A stretch of 64,000 bases of DNA from Amycolatopsis rubida (GTDB taxonomy: Bacteria > Actinomycetota > Actinomycetes > Mycobacteriales > Pseudonocardiaceae): positions 248,001 to 312,000 of the forward strand of contig NZ_FOWC01000005.1 of NCBI RefSeq assembly GCF_900115345.1. Reading direction: 5' to 3'. This document shows, in pieces, positions 49,543-60,738 of the stretch. Both the position numbers and the translations under genes were made by a program. Under the pieces are notes generated by a model. That model was not told where the DNA came from. It saw only the letters and a program-made list of their open reading frames with translations, and searched no databases. Every line of letters begins with the position of its first letter. Position 1 is the stretch's first letter.

Positions 49543-50031
49543 ATGGGCGATTACGCCAAGGCGCTCGGGGCCAAGCTCCGCGGGATCCGCCAGCAGCAAG
49601 GCCTGTCCCTGCACGGGGTCGAGCAGAAGTCCGGCGGCCGCTGGAAGGCCGTCGTGGTCGGCTCGTACGAGCGCGGCGACCGGGCGGTCACCGTCCAGAA
49701 GCTGGCCGAGCTGGCGGACTTCTACGGCGTGCCGGTGGTCGAACTGCTGCCGGAGGGCCGGGTCCCCTCGGGAGCCGAGCCCGCCACGAAGATCGTGATC
49801 AACCTGGAGCGGCTCCAGCAGCTCCCCGCGGAGAAGGTCGGCCCGCTCGCCCGGTACGCGGCCACGATCCAGAGCCAGCGCGGCGACTACAACGGCAAGG
49901 TGCTCTCCATCCGCACCGAGGACCTGCGCTCGCTCGCCATCATCTACGACATGACCCCCGGCGAGCTGACCGAGCAGCTCATCGACTGGGGCGTCCTCCC
50001 GCCGGAAGCCCGCCCGTCCAAAGAGGACTGA
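49543..50031 (+). CDS. bldD: Developmental regulator BldD (c-di-GMP sensor)
   Basis: The protein has 162 aa. An N-terminal XRE-type helix-turn-helix (residues 5-70, LRGIRQQQGLSLHGVEQKS, VVGSYERGDRAVTVQKLAEL) is followed by the C-terminal domain with the complete c-di-GMP signature RGD-X8-RTED (113-115 and 124-127). When dimerised by c-di-GMP, BldD represses sporulation genes in streptomycetes. It is divergent from the pyrR operon. Confidence 0.97.
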   Translation: MGDYAKALGAKLRGIRQQQGLSLHGVEQKSGGRWKAVVVGSYERGDRAVTVQKLAELADFYGVPVVELLPEGRVPSGAEPATKIVINLERLQQLPAEKVGPLARYAATIQSQRGDYNGKVLSIRTEDLRSLAIIYDMTPGELTEQLIDWGVLPPEARPSKED

Positions 50032-50938
50032 GCACTGATGGCGGCGACGGCCGTGCACGACGCGGCGGGCTTCCCGCACCCGGGGAACCGGGAACGCCCG
50101 CCGCGCTTCGGGCTCCAGCCGACGTTCTCCGCCGCCGCGTCCGGCCTCGGCCTCGGCCTCGGTTGATTCAGCTTGCCCGCGAGCGCCGACCTGCTTGGGT
50201 CCGCGGCACTCGGCCGGGCCGACCCCGATTGATCCAGGGTGCCCGCGAGCGCCGACCTGCTTAGGTCCGCGGCGCTCGGCCGAACCAACCTCGATTGATC
50301 CAGCTAGCCCCCCCCCAACGCCGACCGGCTTGGCTCCACCACACTCGGCTGAACCAACCTCGATCGATCCAGGGTGCCCCCGGCCGATGACTGCTGTTTT
50401 CCGCCGCGCGGCAAACCGGCGAGAACCGGCGGAATTCCTCGTGTCAGCCGCGCTGAGAGCCGGATTCCGGCGTGTTTCCCGTTCCAGGCCGCGGGGCCGG
50501 GCCTGCATCCTCGCCGCTTCCGGCCGCGACGCCGGGGCTGTTTCCTCGCCCCGCTCCACGCCGCGACGCTGGGGACCGCGTCCTCGTCCACGCCGGTTCC
50601 CGCTCCGGATTTCTGGTTTCCCGGCGAATTCCCTTGCCGTGCACCGGATTTCCCCGCTGGCCGGGTCCAGCTGGGGCGCTCCCCCGCGGGATGCTCACTC
50701 ACCGCAGCGATACGGGAAGACCGCCGCTCCGAACTCACCTGATCGCCGCGCGACCGCCCGGGTCCGCCCGCCGCGAATGGCGCCCGCCGACCGGTTCTGA
50801 TTCCGCTCGGTGATCAATTTTCTCCCGGACGCCCCTCGCGTCCGGCCGCCGCGGCCCGGCGGTGACCCGATCAGGCAGCGGCCATTCAGGTGGTGCTTTC
50901 CCCCAGCCGGGTGACCTCTGACTACCGAGCCGCCAGAG
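50032..50938. other. Gene-free spacer between convergent bldD and nusB
   Basis: This 907-bp stretch holds the 66-bp tandem repeat (50163-50390), then low-complexity GC-rich sequence. No frame combines a credible start with protein-like composition. Confidence 0.75.
50163..50390. repeat. 66-bp tandem repeat, three copies and a partial fourth
   Basis: Copies begin at 50163, 50229 and 50295, with a partial copy at 50364. Each opens with ttgatcca-like sequence, followed by gccgacctgctt and ccgcggc-ctcggc and a ccaacctcgat end. Copies 1 and 2 are closest; the third carries a run of C residues (50309-50316). The period is a multiple of three, but the units translate poorly. Confidence 0.85.
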
Positions 50939-51397
50939 CTACAGGACCGCGCGCAGCCGGTCGGCGATCGTGCCGATACGGCCGAGCACGCCGTTGATGA
51001 ACCGCGGCGAGTCGTCCGTCGAAAGTTCCTTCGCGAGGCCGACCGCTTCGTCGATCGCGACCGCGTCGGGGACGTCCGCCGACCACAGCATCTCGTACAC
51101 GCCGACGCGCAGGACCGCCAAGTCGACCGGCGGCATCCGCTCAAGGGTCCAGCCCTGCGAGTGTTCCGCGAGAAGTTCGTCGATCCGCTCGCGGCGGGCC
51201 GTGACGCCCTCCACGACGGCGATCGTGTAGTCCGCGACCGGGTCGACCTCGACCGCGCCGACCCGATCGGCCAGCAGCGTGACCGGGTCGGCGGACCGCT
51301 GGGCGGCCTCGTACATCATCTCGACCGCGCGCCGGCGCGCTTGGCGCCTGCTGATCGCGCCGCCGCGGTTCGGGTGCGGGGGAAGCTTGTCCGCCAT
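50939..51397 (-). CDS. nusB: Transcription antitermination factor NusB
   Basis: The protein has 152 aa from an ATG overlapping the efp stop (TGATG). Motifs: GAISRRQARRRAVEMMYEAA, LLAEHSQGWTLERMPPVDLA, VLRVGVYEMLWSADVPDAVA and INGVLGRIG. NusB pairs with NusE in rRNA antitermination. It is the last gene of pepQ-efp-nusB. Confidence 0.97.
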   Translation of the reverse strand: MADKLPPHPNRGGAISRRQARRRAVEMMYEAAQRSADPVTLLADRVGAVEVDPVADYTIAVVEGVTARRERIDELLAEHSQGWTLERMPPVDLAVLRVGVYEMLWSADVPDAVAIDEAVGLAKELSTDDSPRFINGVLGRIGTIADRLRAVL

Positions 51398-51960
51398 CAG
51401 CTGGAGACGCGGCCGAGGTAACGGCCGTCGCGGGTGTCGACCTTGATCTTCTCGCCGGTCGAGAGGAACAGCGGGACCTGGATCTCCGCGCCGGTCTCCA
51501 GCGTCGCCGGCTTGGTGCCGCCGGTGGAACGGTCGCCCTGGAGGCCCGGGTCGGTGTGCTGGACGACCAGTTCGACCGAGGTCGGCAGCTCGACGTACAG
51601 CGGCTCGCTCTCGTGCACCGCGACCTGGACCTCGGTGTTCTCGAGCATGTAGTTCGCGTTGTCGCCGACGGTCTCGGCGGGCACGGTGATCTGGTCGTAG
51701 GTGTCGCCGTCCATGAAGACGAAGTCCGCGCCGTCCTTGTACAGGTACGTCATGTTCCGGCGGTCCACCGTGGCCGTCTCGACCTTCGTGCCCGCGTTGA
51801 AGGTCTTGTCGACGACCTTCCCGGTCAGCACGTGCTTGAGCGTGGTGCGCACGAACGCACCGCCCTTGCCCGGCTTGACGTGCTGGAACGCGGTGACGCT
51901 CCACAGCTGGCCGTCCAGGTTGAGGACGAGTCCGTTCTTCAGGTCGTTGGTGGTGGCCAC
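51397..51960 (-). CDS. efp: Translation elongation factor P
   Basis: The protein has 187 aa from a GTG start. Domain I carries the loop [14 protein letters not shown] with an unremarkable Lys at the tip; domains II-III follow ([31 protein letters not shown]). EF-P relieves ribosome stalling at polyproline. No modification enzyme is nearby. Confidence 0.97.
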   Translation of the reverse strand: MATTNDLKNGLVLNLDGQLWSVTAFQHVKPGKGGAFVRTTLKHVLTGKVVDKTFNAGTKVETATVDRRNMTYLYKDGADFVFMDGDTYDQITVPAETVGDNANYMLENTEVQVAVHESEPLYVELPTSVELVVQHTDPGLQGDRSTGGTKPATLETGAEIQVPLFLSTGEKIKVDTRDGRYLGRVSS

Positions 51961-52003
51961 GAGTCTTCAGGTCTCCTGTGTTCGATCTCTTCGGCCGCGG
52001 CCG

Positions 52004-53095
52004 TCAGACGGCCACGAGGTCCTTGGTGCTCAGGGTGAGGAGTTCGGGTCCGGAGTCCCGCACGACGAGCGTGTCCTCGATGCGCACGCCACCGCGCCCC
52101 GCGAGGTACACGCCGGGCTCGACGGTGACCGCCATACCGGCGGACAGTGTACCGACGCCCGCCGCGGCGAGACTCGGTGCCTCATGCACTTCCAGCCCGA
52201 CGCCGTGGCCGAGACCGTGCGCGAACTGCTCTCCGTACCCGGCGTCGGCGATCACCGAGCGGGCCGCGGCGTCCACTTCGGACACCACCGCGCCGGGCCG
52301 GACGGCCTCGGCGCCCGCCGCCTGCGCGCGGTGCACCAGGTCGTAGATCTCGCGCTGCCAGTCCGCGGGTTCGCCGAGGACGACCATGCGGGTCATGTCC
52401 GAGTGGTAGCCGTCGACCGTGGCGCCGAAGTCGAACTTCACGAAGTCGCCGCGGCTCAGCTCGGCTCCGGTCGGGCGGTGGTGCGGAATCGCCGAGTTCG
52501 GCCCGGCGGCGACGATGGATGCGAAGGAGATCCCGGCCGAACCGTGCTCCAGCATCCGGGTCTCCAGGTCGCGGGCCACTTCCAGCTCGGTCCGGCCCGG
52601 CCGTACTCCCCCGGCCTCGATCAGCGCGGCGAGCGCGCGGTCGGCGGCGGCGCACGCGGCGCGCAGCGCGGCGATCTCGACCTCGTCCTTGACCACCCGC
52701 AACTGCTCGACCAGCCCCGGCGTGCGGACCAGCTCGACCCGGTCGAAGCGCACCTTGAGGTTCTCGTGCTCCTCGACGCTCACGTGCTGGCTCTCGAACC
52801 CGGCCCGGCCGTAGCCCTGCTCCGCCGCGTGCGCGGCGAGAGCCCGGGCGCTGGCACGGTCGAGCAAGCGCTCCAGGTCGGGCACCTCCGCTTCCGACTG
52901 GGTCGTGTAGCGCCCGTCGGTGCAGAACAGGGTCTTCGCGTCGCCGCCCGCGTGCAGCAGCAGCGCGGCGTTCGACCCGGTGAACCCGGTCAGGTAGCGG
53001 ATGTTGAGCAGATCGGTGACCAGCAGCGCGTCGACCCCGTTCTCGTGGAGCAGGGCGGCGAGCGCGGCGCGGCGGCGAGCGTGGATTTCCGGCAC
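52004..53095 (-). CDS. pepQ: Xaa-Pro aminopeptidase/dipeptidase (M24 family)
   Basis: The protein has 363 aa from a GTG start. The N-terminal creatinase-like domain (LNIRYLTGFTGSNAALL) precedes the pita-bread fold with metal ligands in VKFDFGATVDGYHSDMTR, FAHGLGHGVGLEVHEAPSL, VTVEPGVYL and GVRIEDTLVV. It removes residues next to proline in the cytoplasm. It lies 43 bp before efp, the order seen in mycobacteria. Confidence 0.93.
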   Translation of the reverse strand: MPEIHARRRAALAALLHENGVDALLVTDLLNIRYLTGFTGSNAALLLHAGGDAKTLFCTDGRYTTQSEAEVPDLERLLDRASARALAAHAAEQGYGRAGFESQHVSVEEHENLKVRFDRVELVRTPGLVEQLRVVKDEVEIAALRAACAAADRALAALIEAGGVRPGRTELEVARDLETRMLEHGSAGISFASIVAAGPNSAIPHHRPTGAELSRGDFVKFDFGATVDGYHSDMTRMVVLGEPADWQREIYDLVHRAQAAGAEAVRPGAVVSEVDAAARSVIADAGYGEQFAHGLGHGVGLEVHEAPSLAAAGVGTLSAGMAVTVEPGVYLAGRGGVRIEDTLVVRDSGPELLTLSTKDLVAV

Positions 53096-53202
53096 CCGGC
53101 CAGCTTAACCAGCGGCTTCCGGCCTCCTGTTCCAGCAGGGCTCCGGCGCGGCGAGGAGGACGGCCTACTGGCGGTTAACTTCGGCGCGCCTACACTCCGT
53201 CC

Positions 53203-53805
53203 ATGCTGGGTGCCTGGTTGACGCGCGGGATGGTCATGGCGGTCGTGCACGCCGCCGCGATGACGCTGCTCGCCAAGTGGTCCGTGTTCCACCCGACCGG
53301 CCAGACGCTGTTCACTTCGCTCACCATCGCCGTACTGGTCGGCCTGGCGGCGCTGTGGAGCGCGATCGACGGCTGGCGCGGCCTGCGCGACCGAGGGCGG
53401 GCCTGGTTCATCGCCTCCCTGGTCGCGGGCGTGTGCTCGGGCATCCTGTACGTGATCGGGCGGGCGGTCTTCGTCGACCAGACCGGGGTTTCCGAACTGG
53501 GCGCCGCGCTCACCGGCGGGGCGGCGTTCTCCGCGCTGCTGGTGCTGGTGCCCGCCGGGCTGGGGTTGTTCGTCGGCGGCCGGATCCGGCGTCCGGCGGA
53601 GGATTCCGACGCCGAGCCCGAGCCGGAGCCGGACGACGAGGACGAAGACGGCACCGGCAGCCGTTCCGGCGAACTCGAACTCCCGCCGAGCCCGGCCCCG
53701 CGAGCGGAGAAGCCGAAACCGTCTCCGGTCAGCCGCCCAGCGGCAGACCGCGCGCGGCGCCGTCCCACTGTCGCGGGTCGATCTCCTGCACCCCGGAACC
53801 GTTGA
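53203..53805 (+). CDS. Four-helix membrane protein (B-4DMT-like, Rv2536-like)
   Basis: The protein has 200 aa. Four membrane helices (about residues 9-25, 38-56, 68-87 and 100-126) are followed by an acidic, then Pro/Arg-rich tail (EPEPEPDDEDEDG). The helix layout and the place between pepQ and aroQ match the mycobacterial gene Rv2536. Transport activity is only a family-level guess. The last 77 bp overlap the convergent lipoprotein gene. Confidence 0.8.
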   Translation: MLGAWLTRGMVMAVVHAAAMTLLAKWSVFHPTGQTLFTSLTIAVLVGLAALWSAIDGWRGLRDRGRAWFIASLVAGVCSGILYVIGRAVFVDQTGVSELGAALTGGAAFSALLVLVPAGLGLFVGGRIRRPAEDSDAEPEPEPDDEDEDGTGSRSGELELPPSPAPRAEKPKPSPVSRPAADRARRRPTVAGRSPAPRNR

Positions 53806-55261
53806 GCGGCACGATCGTCGTGTCCGGCAGGCCGTAAAGCTGCCCGTCGAGGACCATGCCGTAGCCGCGGCCGTACGCGTGCACGACGGTCGCGCCCGAA
53901 CGCAGGCGGGTTTTCACCGGCACCTCCGGCACCTGCGGCAACGGCCGGTTCACCAGTTCCCCGGCGAGCACCTCGGCGACTGAACGCCGGTCGATCCGGA
54001 TCCGCTCGCCGCGGCGGTAGAGGTCGATCATGCGGTCCGGGGACGGCATCGCGACGCCGTCGAAGGTCGCCGTGCTGCGCGAGGGCGTGGAGCAGCCGCC
54101 CGCGCCTTTCACGTCCAGCCCGAAGTGCTTCAGCCCGGTCGGCGCGCCCGTCGGGCCGGTCTCGGTGGCGCGCACGACGTCCAGCGAAACCAGGTCGCAC
54201 GGATCGCTGACCGAGGTCGGCGCGTGCCCGTCCGGACGGCGGACGAGACCGGGGCCCTCCTTCCACGGGCCCGGGATCACGACCGGTTTGTAGGGCTGCA
54301 TGGTGAAATCGCGGTCCCGGAAGGTGATCGTGGTGCCGTCGGCGGTTTCGTGGGCGATGGCGAAGGCGTCGAGCGCGCCGACCCACTCCAGATCCACGCT
54401 GAACGCGTCGACCACCGAACGCGTCCGCGGCGCGGCGGTGGTCGCGGTGGGCTCGAATCCCTTCTCCCCCAACGCTTCCACGCCCTCGCGGAACGCCGGG
54501 TCGTGCGCCCGGATCACGAACTGCCCCGCCCCGTTCCAGCCCGCCGCGCGGCCGGTGGTGTCGGTGAACATCAGGTAGTACCAGCCGTCGAGGAAGACCA
54601 CCGAGGGCTGACCGGCACCGTAGACGTTGGCGCGGTGGGCGTCGTGGGACGCGCCGAGAATCGGTTTGCCGCCGTTCGAACGGGTCCAGTGGATGCCGTC
54701 CGGGCTGGTGGCCATGCCGATCGCGTTGCCGAGCGCGTGGTCGCCCGCCGCGCCGGTGTAGTACATGAAGTAGGTGCCGCCCACGCGCAGCACGGACGGG
54801 TCGCAGGTGTGCATGCCGTCGAAGTTCCCGGGCGCGCCGGACAGGACCGCCGGGGGCGCGCCGCCACCCGGCCCGGTGAAGGGTCCGTCGGCCGAGGGAC
54901 CTTCGGCGTAGAGGATGTCGTCGCCCGGCGGCGGGGCGCTGCTGTACTGGCTGCACCACCAGATCCGGGTGCGGCCGTTCTCGGCCATCACGGTCGGGCC
55001 GTAGTTGTAGGACGCGTCCGCGGCCCCGGCCGCCACCACGCCGCGGCCTTGCCTGCCTGCCCCCGCGGCGAGCGCGACGTCCGCCGCCCGGGGCGGATCC
55101 TTCGGCGTTTGCGTCGCACCGCCCGCGATGCCGCCGTGCCCGCTGCCCTCGGCTTGCGGCTGGGCCGATGTCTGGCTGCACCCGGAAACGAGGGAACCGG
55201 CGATCAGCAGCGAGAGCAGCTGACGCACGGGTCGCCGACCCCCACGACGAAACGGGTGCAT
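53729..55261 (-). CDS. Secreted lipoprotein with GH43-like beta-propeller
   Basis: The protein has 510 aa from the ATG at 55261. A signal sequence ends in the lipobox SLVSGC, so the protein is lipid-anchored. The body reads as a five-bladed propeller: ASYNYGPTVMAENGRTRIWW, TCDPSVLRVGGTYFMYYTG, MATSPDGIHWTRSNGGKPI and GAGQPSVVFLDGWYYLMFTD, with acidic residues at the usual GH43 positions. A C-terminal module of ~180 residues is unassigned. It probably binds or cleaves extracellular polysaccharide; activity is uncertain. Confidence 0.72.
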   Translation of the reverse strand: MHPFRRGGRRPVRQLLSLLIAGSLVSGCSQTSAQPQAEGSGHGGIAGGATQTPKDPPRAADVALAAGAGRQGRGVVAAGAADASYNYGPTVMAENGRTRIWWCSQYSSAPPPGDDILYAEGPSADGPFTGPGGGAPPAVLSGAPGNFDGMHTCDPSVLRVGGTYFMYYTGAAGDHALGNAIGMATSPDGIHWTRSNGGKPILGASHDAHRANVYGAGQPSVVFLDGWYYLMFTDTTGRAAGWNGAGQFVIRAHDPAFREGVEALGEKGFEPTATTAAPRTRSVVDAFSVDLEWVGALDAFAIAHETADGTTITFRDRDFTMQPYKPVVIPGPWKEGPGLVRRPDGHAPTSVSDPCDLVSLDVVRATETGPTGAPTGLKHFGLDVKGAGGCSTPSRSTATFDGVAMPSPDRMIDLYRRGERIRIDRRSVAEVLAGELVNRPLPQVPEVPVKTRLRSGATVVHAYGRGYGMVLDGQLYGLPDTTIVPLNGSGVQEIDPRQWDGAARGLPLGG

Positions 55262-55892
55262 GATCGCCGAGTGTAGCGACAGCAGCACCGGATGGGTGAA
55301 CCACGTCGCGCATCTGCCGGTCGGACGGCGGGTTTGCCGGGGGCTTGCTTTTCGGCTGGTGCGCGGTGATCTTCCGCCGCGAGGCCCGGACCAGCGCCCG
55401 GCTGCCCGGCGCAGCGGCAGGCCGTGCCCGACCGCATCAAGCCCCGCGATCGCGCCGGTCGCGGTGTCGGAAAGCCTGCCGGAACCACGCCGCGTCCGCC
55501 GCTGGACGAGAACGAGCGCGCGGCGATCCGGCACAACGCAAGCCCGTAACCGTCCACGCCGAGACCGGCTTCCCGGCCGCGATACCCGAAAGCCCGCCGC
55601 GCCGCCGGAACCACGCCGCGTCCGCCGCGAGATCAGGACGAGCGCGCGGCAATCCAGCACAATGCGAGCCCGTAACCATCCACGCCGAGACCGGCTTCCC
55701 CGGTCGCGATACCCGAAAGCCCGCCGTACCGCCGAAACCACCCCGCCACAGCGTCCGCGAGATCAGGACGAGCGCGCGGCAATCCAGCGCAACGCAAGCC
55801 CGTAACCATCCACGCCGAGACCGGCTTCCCCGGTCGCGATACCCGAAAGCCCGCCGTACCGCCGAAACCACCCCGCCACAGCGTCCGCGAGA
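55262..55892. repeat. Tandem array of duplicated aroQ 3' ends
   Basis: The end of aroQ (about 55885-55990) is repeated downstream at 55755, 55625 and 55499, with periods of 130, 130 and 126 bp. A more diverged copy lies near 55375. The two nearest units are almost identical over the full 130 bp (about 55731-55890). The two nearest copies retain the gatcagg, hence TGA, seen at the real stop. The diverged copy still reads LSDTATGAIAGLDAVGHG, against [18 protein letters not shown] in AroQ. No other gene is present. Confidence 0.9.
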
Positions 55893-58159
<2,267 letters not shown>

Positions 58160-58163
<4 letters not shown>

Positions 58164-59347
58164 CAGCGCTCCTCGAGCGCCTTCAGGTACGACTGCGCGT
58201 TGCGCCGGGTCTCGGCCAGCGAGTCGCCGCCGAACTTCTCCAGCGCCGCGTCCGCGACGACCAGCGCCACGACCGACTCCAGCACCACGCCCGCGCGCGG
58301 CACCGCGCACACGTCGGAACGCTGGTGGATCGCCACGGCGGGCTCGCCGGTCCGGACGTCCACTGTGGACAGTGCCTTGGGCACGGTCGAGATCGGCTTC
58401 ATCGCGACGCGCACCCGCAGCGGCTCGCCGTTGGTGATGCCGCCCTCAAGCCCGCCCGCGCGGTTCGACCGGCGCGTGACGCCGACCGGTCCGGCACCGC
58501 GGTCGATCTCGTCGTGCGCCTGGCTGCCCCAGCGGCGGGCGGTGGTGAAGCCGTCGCCGACCTCGACGCCCTTCATCGCCTGCACGCCCATGAGCGCGCC
58601 GGCGAGCCGCGCGTCGAGACGACGGTCCCAGTGCACGTGCGAGCCGAGGCCCGGCGGCAGCCCGTAGACGATCACCTCGATCACGCCGCCGACGGTGTCG
58701 CCTGCCTTCCGCACCGCGTCGACCTCGGCGACCATCGCCTCGGTCCCCTCGGCCGAGAACGCGCGCACCGGGCTCTCGTCGATCGCCGCGAGGTCGCCCG
58801 GCCGCGGGAGCGGGCCGTCGGGAGCGTCGGCTCCGCCGATGGAGACGACGTGGCTCAGCACCTCGGCCCCGAGCAGCTGCCGCAGGAAATTCCGCGCGAC
58901 CGTGCCGAGCGCGGTCCGCGAGGCCGTCTCGCGGGCGCTGGCGCGCTCCAGGACGGGGCGGGCCTCGTCGAAGCCGTACTTCTGCATGCCGGGCAGGTCG
59001 GCGTGCCCCGGACGGGGCCGGGTCAGCGGCTCGTTGCGGGCGAGCCCGGCGAGCTCGGCCTCGTCGACCGGATCGGCCGCCATGACCTTCTCCCACTTGG
59101 GCCACTCGGCGTTCTCGATCTGGACGGCGATCGGGCCGCCCTGGGTGATCCCGTGCCGGACCCCGCCGAGGAACTGGACCTGGTCGGTCTCGAAGCCCAT
59201 CCGGGGGCTGCGGCCGAACCCGAGCCGGCGCCGCGCGAGCTGCGCGGAGAGGTCCGAGGTCGTCACCTCCACCCCGGCGGGCAGCCCTTCGAGCACAGCG
59301 GCGAGGGCGGGTCCGTGCGATTCTCCAGCGGTGATCCAGCGCAGCAC
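58160..59347 (-). CDS. aroC: Chorismate synthase
   Basis: The protein has 395 aa from a GTG start. All three signatures are present: [39 protein letters not shown] (followed by a Ser/Arg-rich loop) and [20 protein letters not shown]. It uses reduced FMN to make chorismate. It is the first gene of aroC-aroK-aroB-aroQ. Confidence 0.97.
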
Positions 59348-59396
59348 CGGCCAATCCTGTCACGGCGTGCCCGGAGGCCTGGCAGAGCCCCTGGCC

Positions 59397-60635
59397 TCAG
59401 ACGATGCCCGTTCCAGCGGCTGGGAAGACGGCGCACGCCCAGGTGGCCAGAACCAAGCCTGGGCCGTAGGGGACGCGGAGGGGTCCGGCGCGGATCCGGG
59501 CGCGGCCCGAGCCGGTCGGCGATGCGGACGAGGCGGGCGTCGGTGGGAGAGCAGTGCCGGTCGGTGCGAGAGCGGGGTCGGTCGGTGCGAGAGCGGGGTC
59601 GGTCGGTGCGAGAGCGGGGTCGGTCGGTGCGAGAGCGGGGTCGGGCGGCGCGGCGCCGGGAGCGGGCGGCGCGGCACCGGGCGGAGCGAGAGCAGGGCCG
59701 GGCGGCGCGGCACCGGCAGCAGACGGAGCGAGAGCAACAGCGGGCGGAGCGAGAGCAACAGCGGGCGGCGCGGCACCGGCAGCAGACGGAGCGAGAACGG
59801 CAGCGGGCGGCGCGAGAGCGGGAGTGGGCGGCGCGAGAGCGGGAGTGGGCGGAGCGGAGGGGGCGGCAGCAGCGGAGTCAGTCAGCGTGGACGAAGCGGC
59901 TGTCGGCGTAGACGGTTGGGCGAGATCGGCCGCCAGGGGCGGGGAGTCGGGTTGGCTCGGTGTGGGCTCGTGGAGTCCTCCTTCGGCTTCGGGGCGGAGC
60001 GACGATGCGACGGTCGGATCGGTGGCGGGCGGAGGTGCCGGGGTGACGGATAAGGGCGGCGCGAGCGGCCGGGCAGAGGAGCCAGCCCGGCGGATCCGGC
60101 GCATCAGCCACATCGGCACGACAGCCGCGAGGCTCACCAGCGCCGCCAAAACCGCCGCCGCCGCTGGAGCCAGCCCGCCGACCGCGCCCAGGACAGCGCC
60201 GAAAGATCCGGCCAGTTTCACGTCACCGGGGCCGAGGCCGCCCGCCGACAACCGGTGGACGATCAGGTGCGTCCCGCCGAACAGCAGGCATCCCAGGAGA
60301 GCACCAACCCCCAACCGCCAGCCTCCGCCGCTGAGGGCGGCGAGGGTGAGCGTCAGGGCGACGGCGGGGTAAGCGGGCAGGGTGAGGACGTCCGGGAGGC
60401 GGCGGTGTCGGGCGTCGGCCAAGGCGAGGGGTGCGCCGAGCACCGAAACCAGCCACGCCACGGGCAGCCACCAAGCCGGGAGCGCGCCCGCGTCGGCACG
60501 GGACGCGGCCACTGCGGCTGCCGCCAAGGCGGTGGTCATGCCGATCACCGCGGAGACCGGGGCGCCGGCTTTCTTCGTCATCACCAGCAGCACGGGGACC
60601 ACCGCCCCAGCTGCGAGCACTGCTGTCAGAACCAT
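59397..60635 (-). CDS. Prepilin peptidase with a long Pro/Ala-rich insert
   Basis: The protein has 412 aa from the ATG at 60635. The membrane aspartyl protease core is complete: Asp74 in LADARHRRLPD and Asp138 in GLGPGDVKLAGSF, within about five membrane helices in residues 1-178. A Pro/Ala/Thr-rich segment follows (about 190-375), including four perfect 7-residue repeats (ALAPTDP). A last hydrophobic segment (about 392-405) closes the protein. Normal family members lack this insert. It processes type IV-like (Tad/Flp) prepilins. Confidence 0.85.
   Translation of the reverse strand: MVLTAVLAAGAVVPVLLVMTKKAGAPVSAVIGMTTALAAAAVAASRADAGALPAWWLPVAWLVSVLGAPLALADARHRRLPDVLTLPAYPAVALTLTLAALSGGGWRLGVGALLGCLLFGGTHLIVHRLSAGGLGPGDVKLAGSFGAVLGAVGGLAPAAAAVLAALVSLAAVVPMWLMRRIRRAGSSARPLAPPLSVTPAPPPATDPTVASSLRPEAEGGLHEPTPSQPDSPPLAADLAQPSTPTAASSTLTDSAAAAPSAPPTPALAPPTPALAPPAAVLAPSAAGAAPPAVALAPPAVALAPSAAGAAPPGPALAPPGAAPPAPGAAPPDPALAPTDPALAPTDPALAPTDPALAPTGTALPPTPASSASPTGSGRARIRAGPLRVPYGPGLVLATWACAVFPAAGTGIV
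59557..59645. repeat. 21-bp in-frame tandem repeat in the prepilin peptidase gene
   Basis: Four near-perfect copies of ggtcggtcggtgcgagagcgg encode ALAPTDP on the minus strand. The unit keeps the reading frame, so copy number could vary without breaking the gene. Adjacent looser repeats (PPA/APP-rich) extend to about 59900. Confidence 0.9.
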
Positions 60636-60738
60636 GCGACCAGCCTGTCGCCACCGCCTGGACCAGGGCAAACAAATCACTGCGCGAGGGGACCCCTCGT
60701 GCGCGACACGCCGGAAGGTTCACCCGACGGAGGCAGAA

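Noticed and set aside
50163-50390. CRISPR array or repeat protein
   Set aside because: Units are contiguous and degenerate, with no spacer structure and no convincing translation.
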